A DNA stretch of 38,466 bases from Virgibacillus alimentarius (GTDB lineage Bacteria > Bacillota > Bacilli > Bacillales > Amphibacillaceae): contig NZ_JFBD01000021.1 in assembly GCF_000709085.1 (NCBI RefSeq), positions 1-38,466 of the forward strand. Direction: 5' to 3'. Position 1 is the first letter of the stretch, and every line of letters starts with the position of its first letter. The position numbers and the translations under genes are program-made. Under the pieces are notes generated by a model that was not told the origin of the DNA, did no database searches, and saw only the letters and a program-made list of their open reading frames with translations. Positions 16,362 to 27,417 of this stretch are shown piece by piece.

Positions 16362-17053
16362 GCGGTTGGGTCCTCCATTTTGTAACCAAGTCCTCGAATT
16401 GTTTTAATATAAACTGGTTTTTTAGTATTCGGCTCAATTTTATCACGCAGACGACTAATATGAACATCTACAATGCGCGTATCACCTGCAAAATCATAAT
16501 TCCATACTTCACTTAATAACTGATCCCTTGATAAGACATTACCCAAGTGATTTGCAAGATGTAATAATAGTTCAAATTCTTTTCGTGTAAATAAAATCGT
16601 TTTATCAGCTAGTTTTACCTCATAACTGTTTGGATCAATCATTAAGTTACCAATATGAATAGTAGAGTGAACGTTAATTGCGGATTTATTTGTTCTCCGT
16701 AAAATTGCTTTTATTCGTGCAACTACTTCCTTTGGACTAAAAGGTTTCGTTAAATAATCATCTGCACCTAATTCTAAGCCTAATATTTTATTAAATTCTT
16801 CATTCCTCGCTGTTAACATAATAATGGGCGTATCAATTTGCTTTTTTCTTAACTGTCTACATACTTCAAGCCCATCAATTTCTGGTAACATTAAATCCAG
16901 TAATATAATATCATACACATTTTTCTCAACTTTTTTCATAGCTTCTGCTCCATCATAAGCAACATCCGTTTCAAAGCCCGCCTTTTTTAAATTGAAGCTT
17001 AATAATGTAACAATCGACACTTCATCATCAACAATTAATGCTTTTTGCTTCAA
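16358..17053 (-). CDS. phoP: Phosphate-regulon response regulator PhoP
   Basis: PhoP is an OmpR-family DNA-binding response regulator activating phosphate-starvation genes. The 231-residue protein has a receiver domain with acidic pocket VDDE, phosphoacceptor Asp53 in LLDLMLPEIDG, Thr/Lys switch residues (MLTARN, YLTKPFSP), and a C-terminal winged helix (about 130-231) ending VDVHISRLRDKIEPNTKKPVYIKTIRGLGYKME, split here as the standard motif. WNYDFAGDTR is identical to B. subtilis PhoP. The start is TTG at 17053, the position that matches the family N-terminus, with GAGG a few nt upstream. A likely promoter and an inverted repeat lie upstream. Forms an overlapping pair with phoR. Confidence 0.95.
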   Translation of the reverse strand: MKQKALIVDDEVSIVTLLSFNLKKAGFETDVAYDGAEAMKKVEKNVYDIILLDLMLPEIDGLEVCRQLRKKQIDTPIIMLTARNEEFNKILGLELGADDYLTKPFSPKEVVARIKAILRRTNKSAINVHSTIHIGNLMIDPNSYEVKLADKTILFTRKEFELLLHLANHLGNVLSRDQLLSEVWNYDFAGDTRIVDVHISRLRDKIEPNTKKPVYIKTIRGLGYKMEDPTA

Positions 17054-17085
17054 TGACCTCTTCCTTTCCCTGAGTAACTATCCTT

Positions 17086-17147
17086 ATCTTACATTGAATG
17101 ATGATTCTTGTGAACAAGAAAAGATTATTGTAAATAAGAATTTACAA
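17086..17147 (-). promoter_or_regulatory. phoP promoter region with inverted repeat
   Basis: Minus strand: -35 TTCACA (plus 17109-17114), 17-bp spacer, -10 TAAGAT (plus 17086-17091). Just upstream, at 17128-17147, is a perfect 8-4-8 inverted repeat (TTGTAAAT, 4 nt, ATTTACAA). The TTTACA inside it resembles a PHO-box half, but the 11-bp direct-repeat pattern of PhoP sites is not clear. Confidence 0.55.
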
Positions 17148-17190
17148 AGAAGCTAGCATATTTCTTGCCTTTTTTGGGAAAAATACATAT

Positions 17191-17233
17191 AAAAAAGCTC
17201 TTTTCTACACTTCCTTCGATGTAAAAAAGAGCT
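17191..17233 (-). terminator. Terminator after mdh
   Basis: A 14-bp stem with one wobble (AGCTCTTTT...AAAAGAGCT, 17196-17209 with 17220-17233) is followed on the minus strand by TTTTTTAT. It starts 8 bp after the mdh stop and ends the citZ-icd-mdh transcript before phoP. Confidence 0.9.
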
Positions 17234-17241
17234 ATTTAACT

Positions 17242-18174
17242 TTAATCTAATATACTTAATACCTGTTTAACAGAATCTGCTGATTTATCTAATGCTTTCT
17301 TTTCTTCCTCAGTTAAGTCTAATTCAATAATTTCTTCGATTCCGTTTCCGCCAAGAACAACAGGAACGCCTAAATAGATGTCAGAATATCCATATTCCCC
17401 TTCTAAATATGCGATTGCAGGGAGAACACGGCGTTGATCTTTTAGGATTGCTTCAGCCATAATTGTTAATGATGCAGCAGGAGCATAGTAGGCACTGCCA
17501 TTTCCTAATAAACCGACAATTTCTCCTCCGCCTTTCCTTGTTCGTTCAACAATTTCATCCAAACGGTCTTTCGAAATTAATTTTTCTAAAGGAATTCCAC
17601 CAGCATAAGAATAACGGATTAATGGCACCATGTCATCGCCATGGCCTCCTAGAACAAATCCCGTTATATCTTTTACGGATAGGTTTAATTCTTGAGCAAT
17701 AAACGTTCGGAATCTCGCTGTATCTAAGACTCCAGATTGGCCAATTACACGCTCTTTTGGAAATCCAGACTCCTTAAATGCGGTATATGTCATCGCATCA
17801 ACCGGATTTGAAAGGACTACGATAAAAGCGTCAGGTGCATATGTAGCAATATCTTTGGCAACAGTTTTCATGATTTTTGCGTTAGTATTTACCAGGTCAT
17901 CACGGCTCATACCAGGCTTACGTGCTATACCAGCTGTAATGATCACTAAATCAGAGCCTTTTGTTTCCTCGTAATTTGAAGTACCTGTAATATTTACATC
18001 GAACCCTTGTACTGGGCTTGCTTCCAACATGTCTAAAGCTTTACCTTTTGTAGGTGCTTCCATATTTGGAATATCAACTAAAACGACATCGCCAAGTTCT
18101 TTTTGTGCTAACATTAATGCAGTAGTTGTTCCAGTGAATCCTGAGCCTATTACCGATATTTTGTTACGTTTCAT
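17242..18174 (-). CDS. mdh: Malate dehydrogenase (LDH-like type)
   Basis: Mdh oxidises malate to oxaloacetate with NAD. The 310-residue protein has the Rossmann motif GSGFTGT (10-16), VDIPN at the cofactor end, the [17 protein letters not shown] mobile-loop region with substrate-binding Arg residues, NPVDAMTY, and the active-site His in [10 protein letters not shown]. These fit the LDH-like malate dehydrogenase of Bacillus and not lactate dehydrogenase. The frame starts five codons earlier at GTG 18189, but the ATG at 18174 has GAAGGG at workable spacing. It is 26 bp after icd, the third gene of citZ-icd-mdh. Confidence 0.96.
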   Translation of the reverse strand: MKRNKISVIGSGFTGTTTALMLAQKELGDVVLVDIPNMEAPTKGKALDMLEASPVQGFDVNITGTSNYEETKGSDLVIITAGIARKPGMSRDDLVNTNAKIMKTVAKDIATYAPDAFIVVLSNPVDAMTYTAFKESGFPKERVIGQSGVLDTARFRTFIAQELNLSVKDITGFVLGGHGDDMVPLIRYSYAGGIPLEKLISKDRLDEIVERTRKGGGEIVGLLGNGSAYYAPAASLTIMAEAILKDQRRVLPAIAYLEGEYGYSDIYLGVPVVLGGNGIEEIIELDLTEEEKKALDKSADSVKQVLSILD

Positions 18175-18200
18175 AGCCACGCCCTTCACCTTCCTAACGA

Positions 18201-19472
18201 TTAATTCATGTTTTTGATTAACTCGTCACCGAATGCTGAGCATTTTACTTCTGTAGCACCATCCATTAAACGTGCAAAGTCGTAAGTAACAACTTTAGAA
18301 GCAATTGTTTTATCCATCGCTTTTGTTACGAGATCAGCTGCTTCTCTCCACCCAAGGTGTTCCAACATTAATACACCAGAAAGAATGACAGAAGATGGAT
18401 TAACTTTGTCTAAACCAGCATATTTTGGAGCTGTTCCGTGTGTAGCTTCGAAAATTGCATGTCCAGTATCATAGTTAATATTAGCTCCCGGAGCAATCCC
18501 GATTCCGCCAACTTGAGCTGCTAGTGCGTCAGATATATAGTCACCATTTAAGTTCATTGTTGCAACAACATCGAACTCTTTTGGTCTTGTTAAAATTTGC
18601 TGTAGGAAAATGTCCGCAATTGCGTCTTTAACGATAATTTTTCCAGACTTTACTGCTTCGTCTTGTGCTTTATTAGCAGCATCTTTACCATCTTTTTCAA
18701 CAATACGGTCATACTCAGCCCATGTGAATACTTTATCACCATATTCCTGTTCAGCTACTTCATAGCCCCATGCTTTGAATGCACCTTCCGTGAATTTCAT
18801 AATATTTCCTTTGTGCACTAAAGTAACATTTCTGCGTCCTTCATTTAATGCGTATTCGATACTTGCACGAACTAAACGCTTTGTACCTTCTTCAGATACT
18901 GGCTTAACACCGATACCAGATGTTTCAGGAAAGCGAATATTTTTTACTCCCATTTCATTTTGCATAAAATCAATCACTTTTTTTACATCCGCTGTGCCTT
19001 TTTGCCATTCAATACCAGCGTAAATATCTTCTGTATTTTCTCTGAATATTACCATGTCAACGTCTTCTGGACGTTTAACTGGTGATGGAACACCGTCGAA
19101 GTAACGAACTGGACGTAAACATGTGAATAGATCCAATTCCTGACGCAAGGCAACGTTCAACGAACGAAAGCCTCCACCGATTGGCGTAGTTAATGGTCCT
19201 TTAATAGCAATTTTATACTCACGAATTTTTTCAAGTGTTTCATCTGGTAACCATTCACCTGTTTTATCAAATGCCTTTTGACCAGCATATACTTCTTTCC
19301 AGTCAATAGACTTTTCACCGTTATAAGCTTTATCAACTGCTGCTTCAAGCACTCTTTTTGCAGCTGCCCAAATGTCAGGGCCTGTCCCATCTCCTTCAAT
19401 AAAAGGGATTATAGGACGATTTGGTACGTTCATCTCCCCATTATTTACTGTAATTTTTTCACCTTGAGTCAT
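18201..19472 (-). CDS. icd: NADP-dependent isocitrate dehydrogenase
   Basis: Icd decarboxylates isocitrate to 2-oxoglutarate with NADP. The 423-residue protein matches B. subtilis Icd in length and along the sequence: [14 protein letters not shown], the active-site loop [16 protein letters not shown] with Ser104 (the equivalent of the regulatory Ser in E. coli), [25 protein letters not shown] and [16 protein letters not shown] with AGGAGGG upstream. It follows citZ by 100 bp, a gap containing AT-rich sequence with TAAAAT on the minus strand that could be a separate weak promoter, as B. subtilis icd has one. No terminator separates it from mdh. Confidence 0.97.
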   Translation of the reverse strand: MTQGEKITVNNGEMNVPNRPIIPFIEGDGTGPDIWAAAKRVLEAAVDKAYNGEKSIDWKEVYAGQKAFDKTGEWLPDETLEKIREYKIAIKGPLTTPIGGGFRSLNVALRQELDLFTCLRPVRYFDGVPSPVKRPEDVDMVIFRENTEDIYAGIEWQKGTADVKKVIDFMQNEMGVKNIRFPETSGIGVKPVSEEGTKRLVRASIEYALNEGRRNVTLVHKGNIMKFTEGAFKAWGYEVAEQEYGDKVFTWAEYDRIVEKDGKDAANKAQDEAVKSGKIIVKDAIADIFLQQILTRPKEFDVVATMNLNGDYISDALAAQVGGIGIAPGANINYDTGHAIFEATHGTAPKYAGLDKVNPSSVILSGVLMLEHLGWREAADLVTKAMDKTIASKVVTYDFARLMDGATEVKCSAFGDELIKNMN

Positions 19473-19572
19473 TAAAAAACCCTCCTGTTATGTTCATACC
19501 TATATTATTTTACCACAATAAATAAAAAGTGGTTAATAACAACAAATATTATGATGGATGAATGAAATCAAA

Positions 19573-20691
19573 TTAATTTCTATCCTCAATTGCAACATAT
19601 TTTTGGGTCTCTGGCCCGATATAATCAGCACGAGGTCTAATAAGACGATTATTATCATATTGTTCTAAAATATGTGCCAGCCAACCTGAAGCACGACTCA
19701 TTGCAAACAGAGGAGTAAATAAATCATGATCAATACCTAAACTATGGTAGACAGAAGCAGAATAAAAGTCCACATTAGCAGGAAGACCTTTTTCTCCTTT
19801 TATATAATCTTCAATTTTCACTGACATCGTGTACCATTTATCTTGACCAGTAATTTTTGTTAATTCTTTTGACATACGCTTTAAATGTTTTGCTCGAGGG
19901 TCTCCACTTTTGTATACGCGGTGTCCCATACCCATAATTTTTTCCTTATTTTTTAACTTCTCTTCAATATATGGGATTGCATTTTCCACACTATCAATTT
20001 CCGTCAGCATTTTCATGACTTGCTCATTGGCTCCACCATGCAATGGTCCTTTTAGTGCACCAATTGCTGCAGTAATACCAGAATAAATGTCAGATAAAGT
20101 TGCAACACAAACACGCGCTGTAAATGTTGAGGCATTTAATTCATGATCTGCATGAAGCACTAATGCTTTATTAATGGCTTCAACTTCTATATCCTTGGCC
20201 TCTTTGCCATTTAACATATATAAGAAGTTTTCCGCAAAGCTTAAATCTTTTTTTGGTTCTACCGGATCTAGACCCTTACGAATTCTAGCAAATGCAGTTA
20301 CTATCGTAGCTATTTTTGCTTGGATACGAAGTGCTTTTTGTTTATTAGCAGCCTCTTCCATTACATCTGCTTCATCATCATATAGCCCAAGTAAAGATAC
20401 AGCAGTCCTTAGTGCAGCCATTGGATGAACAGTTGATAAATCATAGGATCGTAAATGATCAATTACTGGTTCAGGCAACTTCATATTATCTGCCAATTCA
20501 GCTTTAAACGCATCCAATTCTGATTTTGTTGGCAATTTCAAATTCCATAATAAATAGATAACTTCTTCAAAACTAGAATTTTCTGCCAAATCATCAATTG
20601 TATAACCAACATATGTTAGTTGATCATTTATAATTGAACTAATTGACGATTGAGTTGCTACAACCCCTTCAAGACCTTTAGCTGTTGTCAT
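19573..20691 (-). CDS. citZ: Citrate synthase (CitZ type)
   Basis: CitZ condenses oxaloacetate and acetyl-CoA to citrate, the entry to the TCA cycle. The 372-residue protein equals B. subtilis CitZ in length and has the catalytic His regions HADHELNAS and GPLHGGANE, the MGMGHRVYKSGDPRA segment with the second active-site His, and the catalytic Asp in VDFYSASVYHSLGI. The frame opens 16 codons earlier, but the ATG at 20691 with GAGAGGG upstream starts the family sequence. It leads the citZ-icd-mdh cluster and is divergent from ytvI. Confidence 0.95.
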   Translation of the reverse strand: MTTAKGLEGVVATQSSISSIINDQLTYVGYTIDDLAENSSFEEVIYLLWNLKLPTKSELDAFKAELADNMKLPEPVIDHLRSYDLSTVHPMAALRTAVSLLGLYDDEADVMEEAANKQKALRIQAKIATIVTAFARIRKGLDPVEPKKDLSFAENFLYMLNGKEAKDIEVEAINKALVLHADHELNASTFTARVCVATLSDIYSGITAAIGALKGPLHGGANEQVMKMLTEIDSVENAIPYIEEKLKNKEKIMGMGHRVYKSGDPRAKHLKRMSKELTKITGQDKWYTMSVKIEDYIKGEKGLPANVDFYSASVYHSLGIDHDLFTPLFAMSRASGWLAHILEQYDNNRLIRPRADYIGPETQKYVAIEDRN

Positions 20692-20776
20692 AACAAACCC
20701 TCTCCTTTTTGATAAAACAATTAATGATAAAACTTTCACAAAAATTATTGCTTACTATTGATCTGCCCCATGCACA

Positions 20777-20805
20777 ATTATAGTGTATTATGTAACTAAT
20801 GTGAA
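20777..20805 (-). promoter_or_regulatory. Sigma-A promoter of citZ
   Basis: Minus strand -35 TTCACA (plus 20800-20805), 17-bp spacer, perfect -10 TATAAT (plus 20777-20782). It lies about 85 bp upstream of citZ. I looked for the CcpC dyad ATAA-N7-TTAT near it and saw no exact match. Confidence 0.75.
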
Positions 20806-20980
20806 TTAAAATCATTTATTTTAAATAAGACTTTATTTTAAGAAAGTTATAATAAATTACACATAAATAAAACATAATTGCAGTTCATCTCATTAGAAAA
20901 TTACCTTCTTTTTTTTGCTAAGGCAGCATATGTAATATTACAAAGGCTTTTAAATTGCATAAGCAAATGAGGTTATTGAT

Positions 20981-22087
20981 ATGGACAAGCAATTGATACA
21001 CAGAATGCTAAGGCTCCTCTTAGTTATTAGTGTGGTTTTAAGTATATATTTTATGATAAAATATACATTCTTTTTACTTTTGCCTTTTTTAATTGCTATA
21101 CTTTTTTCTGCTGCTCTTAATCCAATTGTAACGATGATGGAAATCAAAATGAAACTTCCCCGTAGTTTGGCAACTGGCCTTACCATCATTATTACTTTTG
21201 CAATCACCTCTGGAATAGGCATCTTACTTTTCAGTGAAATCATTCAGGGTACAACCTATTTAGCTGAGCACTTACCAGCCCATTTACAAACTTTTGTAAG
21301 CTTTTTTGAAAGATTTTTAAAAGATAACATATTACCTTTATACCATAAGTTTACATCTTTTTTTCATTCTTTAAGTTCGTCACAGCAAATAACTTTAAAT
21401 GAAAATATTCAACAATTTATAAACCAAATATCATCTTCTGGAGCTCTTATCTTAAAAAATTTACTGTTAAAAATACCTGTTTTTTTGTCTATGCTTCCTA
21501 ATTCTATTACAATTTTTATTTTTATTATATTATCAACTTTCCTTATAACAAATGATTGGTATACATTAAAGTACTCCATCGAAAAGGTAATACCTAATGC
21601 AATGAGTGAGTCGGGAAAAAATATGGTTATTCACCTAAAAAAAGCTCTGTTTGGATTTATCAAGGCACAATTTCTGCTCGTTTCTATTACATGTGGCAGT
21701 ATATATATAGGATTTTTAATGATACAAGTAGATCACGCTCTTACAATCGCATTAATAGCTGCGGTGGTTGATTTATTACCTTATATTGGGACAGGAATCA
21801 TTTTTATTCCTTGGATTATTTTTTTATTTTTTAGTGAGAATTATTCATTAACGATAAACTTAACTTTCCTCTATATGTTTGTAACAATATTGCGCCAAAT
21901 CATTGAGCCGAAATTACTTTCAATGAATGTAGGATTACACCCGCTTGCAACGCTTATTTCGCTTTTTATCTGCATCCAGCTATGGGGCTTTATTGGATTA
22001 ATATTAGCCCCGCTATTACTTGTTGTATTACATGTGATTTATCAAACGGGAATTGCAAAGCAAGTGTGGCAATTTATCAAAGGTTAG
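20981..22087 (+). CDS. ytvI: AI-2E transporter-family membrane protein YtvI
   Basis: The 368-residue polytopic protein belongs to the AI-2E/PerM superfamily: paired membrane segments near the N-terminus (about 8-45), one at about 65-85, a long amphipathic region (90-150), then hydrophobic segments from about 155 on, ending in the conserved LRQIIEPKLLSMNVGLHPLATL stretch, cut here between EPKLLS and its neighbours. In B. subtilis YtvI is associated with sporulation; its cargo is unknown. ATG with GAGG 9 nt upstream. It is divergent from citZ, as in B. subtilis, and converges with fxsA, with only 4 bp between stop codons and no terminator between them. Confidence 0.82.
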   Translation: MDKQLIHRMLRLLLVISVVLSIYFMIKYTFFLLLPFLIAILFSAALNPIVTMMEIKMKLPRSLATGLTIIITFAITSGIGILLFSEIIQGTTYLAEHLPAHLQTFVSFFERFLKDNILPLYHKFTSFFHSLSSSQQITLNENIQQFINQISSSGALILKNLLLKIPVFLSMLPNSITIFIFIILSTFLITNDWYTLKYSIEKVIPNAMSESGKNMVIHLKKALFGFIKAQFLLVSITCGSIYIGFLMIQVDHALTIALIAAVVDLLPYIGTGIIFIPWIIFLFFSENYSLTINLTFLYMFVTILRQIIEPKLLSMNVGLHPLATLISLFICIQLWGFIGLILAPLLLVVLHVIYQTGIAKQVWQFIKG

Positions 22088-22091
22088 TAAA

Positions 22092-22481
22092 TTACCATCT
22101 ACGATAAATAATTGTATTCTTATTTATTATCCGATTAATAAATTTCCGTAAATTATTTTTAAAAGGGATTCGACTCCAAGGCAAAACCAAAAGAAACCCT
22201 ACTATATCCGTAATAAAGCCGGGTGTAAATAAAAATACACCGCCAATGAAAATACATATGCCATCCATGATTTGTTCAGTAGGGGCATGCCCGTGACTCA
22301 TAGTTATTCTTGCCCTTCTCCATGTTTCGGTCCCCTGCTGCTTGGCAATTGCCACGCCAACAACTCCCGTTAGTAAGATCAATCCAACAACCCACCATGG
22401 CCCGATAATACCTCCAGCCCATATGAACACACCAATTTCTAATGCTGGTAAAATTAGTAGTATAAGTAGTAACCACCGCAT
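22092..22481 (-). CDS. fxsA: FxsA-family membrane protein
   Basis: The 129-residue protein has three to four hydrophobic segments (about 3-20, 27-46, 72-100) and the family motifs EIGVFIWAGG and TPGFITDIVGFLLVLP. FxsA in E. coli relieves F-plasmid exclusion of phage T7; its role in Bacillus (YtwI/YtzA region) is unknown. ATG with AGGGTGA upstream. It follows pyk by 86 bp in the same direction with no clear terminator between, so some expression may come from the pfkA-pyk transcript. The tail is basic (RKFINRIINKNTIIYRRW). Confidence 0.85.
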   Translation of the reverse strand: MRWLLLILLILPALEIGVFIWAGGIIGPWWVVGLILLTGVVGVAIAKQQGTETWRRARITMSHGHAPTEQIMDGICIFIGGVFLFTPGFITDIVGFLLVLPWSRIPFKNNLRKFINRIINKNTIIYRRW

Positions 22482-22567
22482 ACTACTTCACCCTTTCACT
22501 GTCTTTAGTTAGAAGAATTATTGTTTATTATTCCCCTAAACGAGACATTTTTTGATCTACGTTTTAA

Positions 22568-24328
22568 TTATAGTACACTTGCATGTCCCTGATAAATATC
22601 TCCCTTTGCACCATCGATCGTGATATCATTTCCATCCTCAATTAAATCAAAGAGATTTTCTACCCCTACAATGACCGGAATACCTAGGCTTAACCCAACA
22701 ACAGCCGCGTGTGAAGTTAATCCGCCTTCCTCTGTAATAATTCCACTAGCTTTTTCGATAGCAGGCATCATATCTCTATCCGTTCCATAAGTTACGAGAA
22801 TATCCTCATCATCTACTTTTGCAAGAGCTTCTTCAGCATTCTTTGCAATTACAACTTTTCCATATGCACTGCGTCTTCCAATTCCCTGACCTCTTGCAAT
22901 AATATCACCGATCACATGAACTTTCATTAAATTCGTTGTACCACTTTCTCCTACTGGAACACCAGCCGTAATAATTACTTTACTTCCACGTTCAAAAAGG
23001 TTCGTACTTAAACCGCGATCAATTGCAATGTCTAACATTTCATCCGTAGAGTAGACCTGTTTCCCTTGAACCGGATGTATACCCCATACTAACGATAATT
23101 GACGATTAACAACATCAGAAAATGTGATTGCAACAATTGGAGCCTTCGGTCGATATTTCGAGATCATTCGTGCAGTGTGACCACTCTCTGTCGGGGTAAT
23201 AATCGCACTAACCGATAAATTTGTCGCAGTATGTGTAACCGACTGGCTTATAGCATCTGTCATTGTCATATCTACCGACTTAGAACGAGCTCTAAGAACA
23301 CCTTTATGATCTATGGCTGTTTCTGCTTTAAGGGCAATATTGCTCATGATTTGGACCGATTCTACTGGATAGTGCCCTGCTGCAGTCTCACCTGAAAGCA
23401 TAATTGCATCTGTACCATCAAAAATAGCATTTGCTACATCTGAGGCTTCCGCTCTTGTTGGACGGGGATTTCTTTGCATGGAATCTAGCATTTGCGTTGC
23501 TGTGATCACTGGCTTTCCAACATTATTGCATTTTTTGATTAATTCTTTTTGTACAAGCGGTACTTCTTCTGCAGGTATTTCCACACCTAAATCACCACGA
23601 GCAACCATTACTCCATTACTAGCTTCTAAAATTCCATCAATATTATCGACACCTTCCTGATTTTCTATTTTAGGAATAAGTTGGATATGCGTTGCATTAT
23701 GTTCTTCAAGCAATTCTTTTATTTCTAAAATATCCGAAGGACGCCTTATAAAAGATGCAGCAATAAAATCGACACCTTGTTGGATTCCAAATTCAATATC
23801 TTTTGCATCTTTTTCTGTTATACCAGGTAAATTGACCTGTACGTTTGGGATATTCACCCCTTTTTTACTTTTAATAATACCTGAATTAAGTACTTTTGTT
23901 TTTATTTCTTGATTTTCTTTATCGATATCTAAAACCTCTAAAGCAATAAGTCCGTCATCCAGTAAGATGTTTGCCCCTTTAAACACATCGTTAATTAATC
24001 CACCGTATGTCACTGTAAATCGTTCTTCGGTACCCTGCATTTCCTTCATTGTTACATAGACGATATTTCCTTCAGTTAGTTGTGTTTCTTCATCTATAAA
24101 ATCACCTGTTCTGATTTCTGGTCCTTTTGTATCTAACAAAATCGCAACGGTTTTACCCGCTTTTCTTGCGGCCTCTTTAATATTTTTAATTCTCTGTTCA
24201 TGTTCTATAAAATCACCATGGGAAAAGTTTAAGCGTGCTACGTTCATTCCTGATTCAATTAATTGCGTTAATGTTTCGATAGACTCAGAGGCAGGTCCAA
24301 TCGTACAAACAATCTTTGTTTTTCTCAT
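22568..24328 (-). CDS. pyk: Pyruvate kinase with C-terminal PEP-utiliser domain
   Basis: Pyk makes pyruvate and ATP from phosphoenolpyruvate and ADP. The 586-residue protein has the TIM-barrel and B domain (1-350; [58 protein letters not shown]), an allosteric C domain (to about 475), and an extra C-terminal domain with [20 protein letters not shown], the mobile-domain motif of PEP-utilising enzymes. This extra domain is normal in Bacillus Pyk (about 585 residues). ATG with AGGAGG upstream. It follows pfkA by 13 bp, so the two glycolytic genes form an operon. Confidence 0.97.
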   Translation of the reverse strand: MRKTKIVCTIGPASESIETLTQLIESGMNVARLNFSHGDFIEHEQRIKNIKEAARKAGKTVAILLDTKGPEIRTGDFIDEETQLTEGNIVYVTMKEMQGTEERFTVTYGGLINDVFKGANILLDDGLIALEVLDIDKENQEIKTKVLNSGIIKSKKGVNIPNVQVNLPGITEKDAKDIEFGIQQGVDFIAASFIRRPSDILEIKELLEEHNATHIQLIPKIENQEGVDNIDGILEASNGVMVARGDLGVEIPAEEVPLVQKELIKKCNNVGKPVITATQMLDSMQRNPRPTRAEASDVANAIFDGTDAIMLSGETAAGHYPVESVQIMSNIALKAETAIDHKGVLRARSKSVDMTMTDAISQSVTHTATNLSVSAIITPTESGHTARMISKYRPKAPIVAITFSDVVNRQLSLVWGIHPVQGKQVYSTDEMLDIAIDRGLSTNLFERGSKVIITAGVPVGESGTTNLMKVHVIGDIIARGQGIGRRSAYGKVVIAKNAEEALAKVDDEDILVTYGTDRDMMPAIEKASGIITEEGGLTSHAAVVGLSLGIPVIVGVENLFDLIEDGNDITIDGAKGDIYQGHASVL

Positions 24329-24341
24329 GTTTCATTTCCTC

Positions 24342-25310
<969 letters not shown>

Positions 25311-25354
25311 TCAAATCAAGCACTTCTATGGCTTAACATTGCTTTCCTAATTTA

Positions 25355-25383
25355 AAGATAAGCGTAATACTATAAAATATCAA
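25355..25383 (-). promoter_or_regulatory. Promoter of pfkA-pyk
   Basis: Minus strand -35 TTGATA (plus 25378-25383), 17-bp spacer, -10 TATCTT (plus 25355-25360), about 54 bp upstream of pfkA and downstream of the accA hairpin. Confidence 0.6.
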
Positions 25384-25419
25384 TTAATTAATTTTAAACA
25401 ATCGCTTTTATTGAATAGG

Positions 25420-25463
25420 AAAATTAGTAGAGGTTGACGATTATGTCAACCTCTACTAATTTT
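25420..25463 (-). terminator. Long hairpin terminating accDA
   Basis: A 19-bp perfect stem (TTAGTAGAGGTTGAC with GTCAACCTCTACTAA plus AT ends) with a 6-nt loop. Its proximal arm covers the last codons and stop of accA. The minus-strand flank is TTTTCCTATT, so the T-run is short but the stem is very stable. Confidence 0.75.
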
Positions 25464-26421
25464 CAAGCATACTATATTCACCAATTTGTTTATATTTTTC
25501 CCATCTTTTTTCTAGCAATTCATCTGTCGAATACTTGCGTAATAATTCTAATGATTGGTCTAATACCTTTTTAATATTTTCACCTTGCAACTTAACATCA
25601 CGATGTGCCCCACCTCTTGGTTCCGGAATAATTTCATCAATAATCCCTAACTTTTTTAAATCATAAGAAGTGATCATCATTGTTTCCGCTGCCCTTTGAG
25701 CTAATCCCGCATCTTTCCATAGTAGTGCTGCTGCACCTTCCGGGGAGATAACCGAATAAGTAGAATTCTCAAGCATGTGGATTTGGTCACCAACTCCCAA
25801 TCCAAGAGCACCTCCACTTCCGCCTTCACCAATTACAATACATATAATTGGGACAGTCAGACCTGCCATTTCCATTAAGTTTCGTGCTATTGCTTCACTC
25901 TGCCCTCTTTCTTCTGCTGCTTTTCCTGGATAAGCACCTTTAGTATCTATAAAACATATAATAGGACGGTTAAATTTTTCCGCCTGCTTCATATGCCGTA
26001 GCGCTTTTCTGTAACCTTCGGGATGAGGCATCCCAAAATTTCTGCGAATGTTCTCTTTGGTATCTTTGCCGCGTTGATGCCCAATAACTGTAACTGGTTC
26101 ATCTTTATAATAAGCAACTCCCGACACAATAGCAGCATCATCACCAAACAGACGATCTCCATGCATTTCAATAAAATTAGTAAACAATGCATTTATGTAA
26201 TCCAAAGTAGTAGGGCGTTCTTGATGTCTTGCCATTTGGACCCGATCCCAAGGTTTCAAATTTCCATATATATCATCTTCTAGCAGTTGTAATCTTTTCT
26301 CTAACGTACTAATTTCGTCTGTAAGATCAAGCTCACTATCTTTTGTAAGTGATTTTAATTCAGCTATTTTTTCTTTAAGATTTATAATTGGTTTTTCAAA
26401 TTCCAGCAATTGTTTCATCAT
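25456..26421 (-). CDS. accA: Acetyl-CoA carboxylase carboxyltransferase subunit alpha
   Basis: AccA with AccD forms the carboxyltransferase that moves the carboxyl group from biotin to acetyl-CoA, giving malonyl-CoA for fatty-acid synthesis. The 321-residue protein has the N-terminal coiled segment ([19 protein letters not shown]), [14 protein letters not shown], the biotin/CoA site motifs [19 protein letters not shown] and [12 protein letters not shown], and [12 protein letters not shown]. The first ATG (26421) overlaps the accD stop as ATGA; the next codon is also ATG and could be the true start. Coupled translation with accD fits a one-to-one subunit ratio. Confidence 0.96.
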   Translation of the reverse strand: MMKQLLEFEKPIINLKEKIAELKSLTKDSELDLTDEISTLEKRLQLLEDDIYGNLKPWDRVQMARHQERPTTLDYINALFTNFIEMHGDRLFGDDAAIVSGVAYYKDEPVTVIGHQRGKDTKENIRRNFGMPHPEGYRKALRHMKQAEKFNRPIICFIDTKGAYPGKAAEERGQSEAIARNLMEMAGLTVPIICIVIGEGGSGGALGLGVGDQIHMLENSTYSVISPEGAAALLWKDAGLAQRAAETMMITSYDLKKLGIIDEIIPEPRGGAHRDVKLQGENIKKVLDQSLELLRKYSTDELLEKRWEKYKQIGEYSMLEN

Positions 26422-27284
26422 TTCCTGCCACCCTTCTGATGCATTTCAATTAACGTTTTAAGTAATTCTTTCATCTCGTGTCGATGAACTACTTTATCTA
26501 ATTGACCATGCTTGAGTAAGAATTCAGAAGTCTGGAAGTCTTCAGGAAGCTTTTCACGAATCGTTTGTTCAATGATACGTCTTCCTGCAAAACCAATTAA
26601 TGCTGCAGGTTCAGCAAAATTATAATCACCTAAAGAGGCAAAACTAGCAGATACACCACCCGTTGTAGGGTGTGTCATAACTGAAATCATTAAGCCTTGG
26701 GCTTTGGAAAATCTTTCAATAGCGACCGAAGTTTTAGTCATTTGCATTAAACTTAGTACGCCTTCCTGCATTCTAGCTCCGCCAGAGGCTGTAAATATAA
26801 TAAAAGGCAGCGATTCGTCCTTTGCTCTTTCAATCGCACGCGCTATTTTTTCGCCGACAACCGAACCCATACTGCCCATACGAAAACTAGCATCCATAAC
26901 AGCAAATGCTGTAATGTTACCTTCTATCAATCCTTTTCCGGTTACAACGGCTTCATTTATCCCTGTTTTCTCCCGATCTTTTTCAAGTTTATTTTCATAC
27001 TCCGGAAAACCAAGTGGATTAATAGATATTAATTGTTTATCCCATTCTTGAAATGTATTTTCATCGAATAAACTGTCAATCCGTTCCCAGGCCTTTAATT
27101 GGTGATGCTTTCCACAATTTGGGCAAACGTTGAGGTTTTTTTGCATTTCTTTACGATAGTAAATTTTATAACATCCTGTACATTTTTGCATTAACCCTTC
27201 TGGAACATCTAATTTTGAATGTTCACTTGGTATGGATGCGTATTTTCTTTTCTTGCTTTTCTTGCCAAAAAAATCCTTAAGCAA
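26418..27284 (-). CDS. accD: Acetyl-CoA carboxylase carboxyltransferase subunit beta
   Basis: AccD is the zinc-finger subunit of the carboxyltransferase. The 288-residue protein has the four-Cys finger (Cys35, Cys38, Cys54, Cys57) and a crotonase-fold core with [17 protein letters not shown] and [18 protein letters not shown], the acetyl-CoA site loops. The basic N-terminus ([11 protein letters not shown]) is normal. The start is TTG at 27284, with a strong AAGGAGGA 7 nt upstream and no better start nearby. It precedes accA with a 4-bp overlap. The 169-bp region upstream holds an inverted repeat over a possible -10. Confidence 0.96.
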   Translation of the reverse strand: MLKDFFGKKSKKRKYASIPSEHSKLDVPEGLMQKCTGCYKIYYRKEMQKNLNVCPNCGKHHQLKAWERIDSLFDENTFQEWDKQLISINPLGFPEYENKLEKDREKTGINEAVVTGKGLIEGNITAFAVMDASFRMGSMGSVVGEKIARAIERAKDESLPFIIFTASGGARMQEGVLSLMQMTKTSVAIERFSKAQGLMISVMTHPTTGGVSASFASLGDYNFAEPAALIGFAGRRIIEQTIREKLPEDFQTSEFLLKHGQLDKVVHRHEMKELLKTLIEMHQKGGRK

Positions 27285-27348
27285 GGTTATTCCTCCTTTT
27301 TAAACAATCCCTGGCGCACCAAGTAATGATAACAGAAGCGATTGTAGT

Positions 27349-27365
27349 TATACTTTTTAAGTATA
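27349..27365 (-). promoter_or_regulatory. Inverted repeat over a possible accD -10
   Basis: TATACTT, 3 nt, AAGTATA form a perfect 7-3-7 inverted repeat. The minus-strand TATACT inside it could be the -10 of an accDA promoter, though the -35 at 17 bp is poor. An operator is possible. The 169-bp gap around it holds no gene. Confidence 0.45.
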
Positions 27366-27417
27366 GTAGAACTAATAGATAAAAGGTGTCGTAAAAGGTC
27401 GATGTGTTAAAAAGTTT

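Noticed and set aside
20770-20880. CcpC operator at citZ
   Set aside because: Several ATAA and TTAT words exist, but none forms the ATAA-N7-TTAT dyad; the AT-rich sequence makes near matches expected by chance.
22482-22567. Terminator between pyk and fxsA
   Set aside because: Only weak, interrupted pairing (GTCT with AGAC) and no T-run were seen.
27340-27380. FapR box upstream of accDA
   Set aside because: ATTAGTTCTACTATA looks similar at first, but the symmetrical TTAGTA...TACTAA arms are missing.
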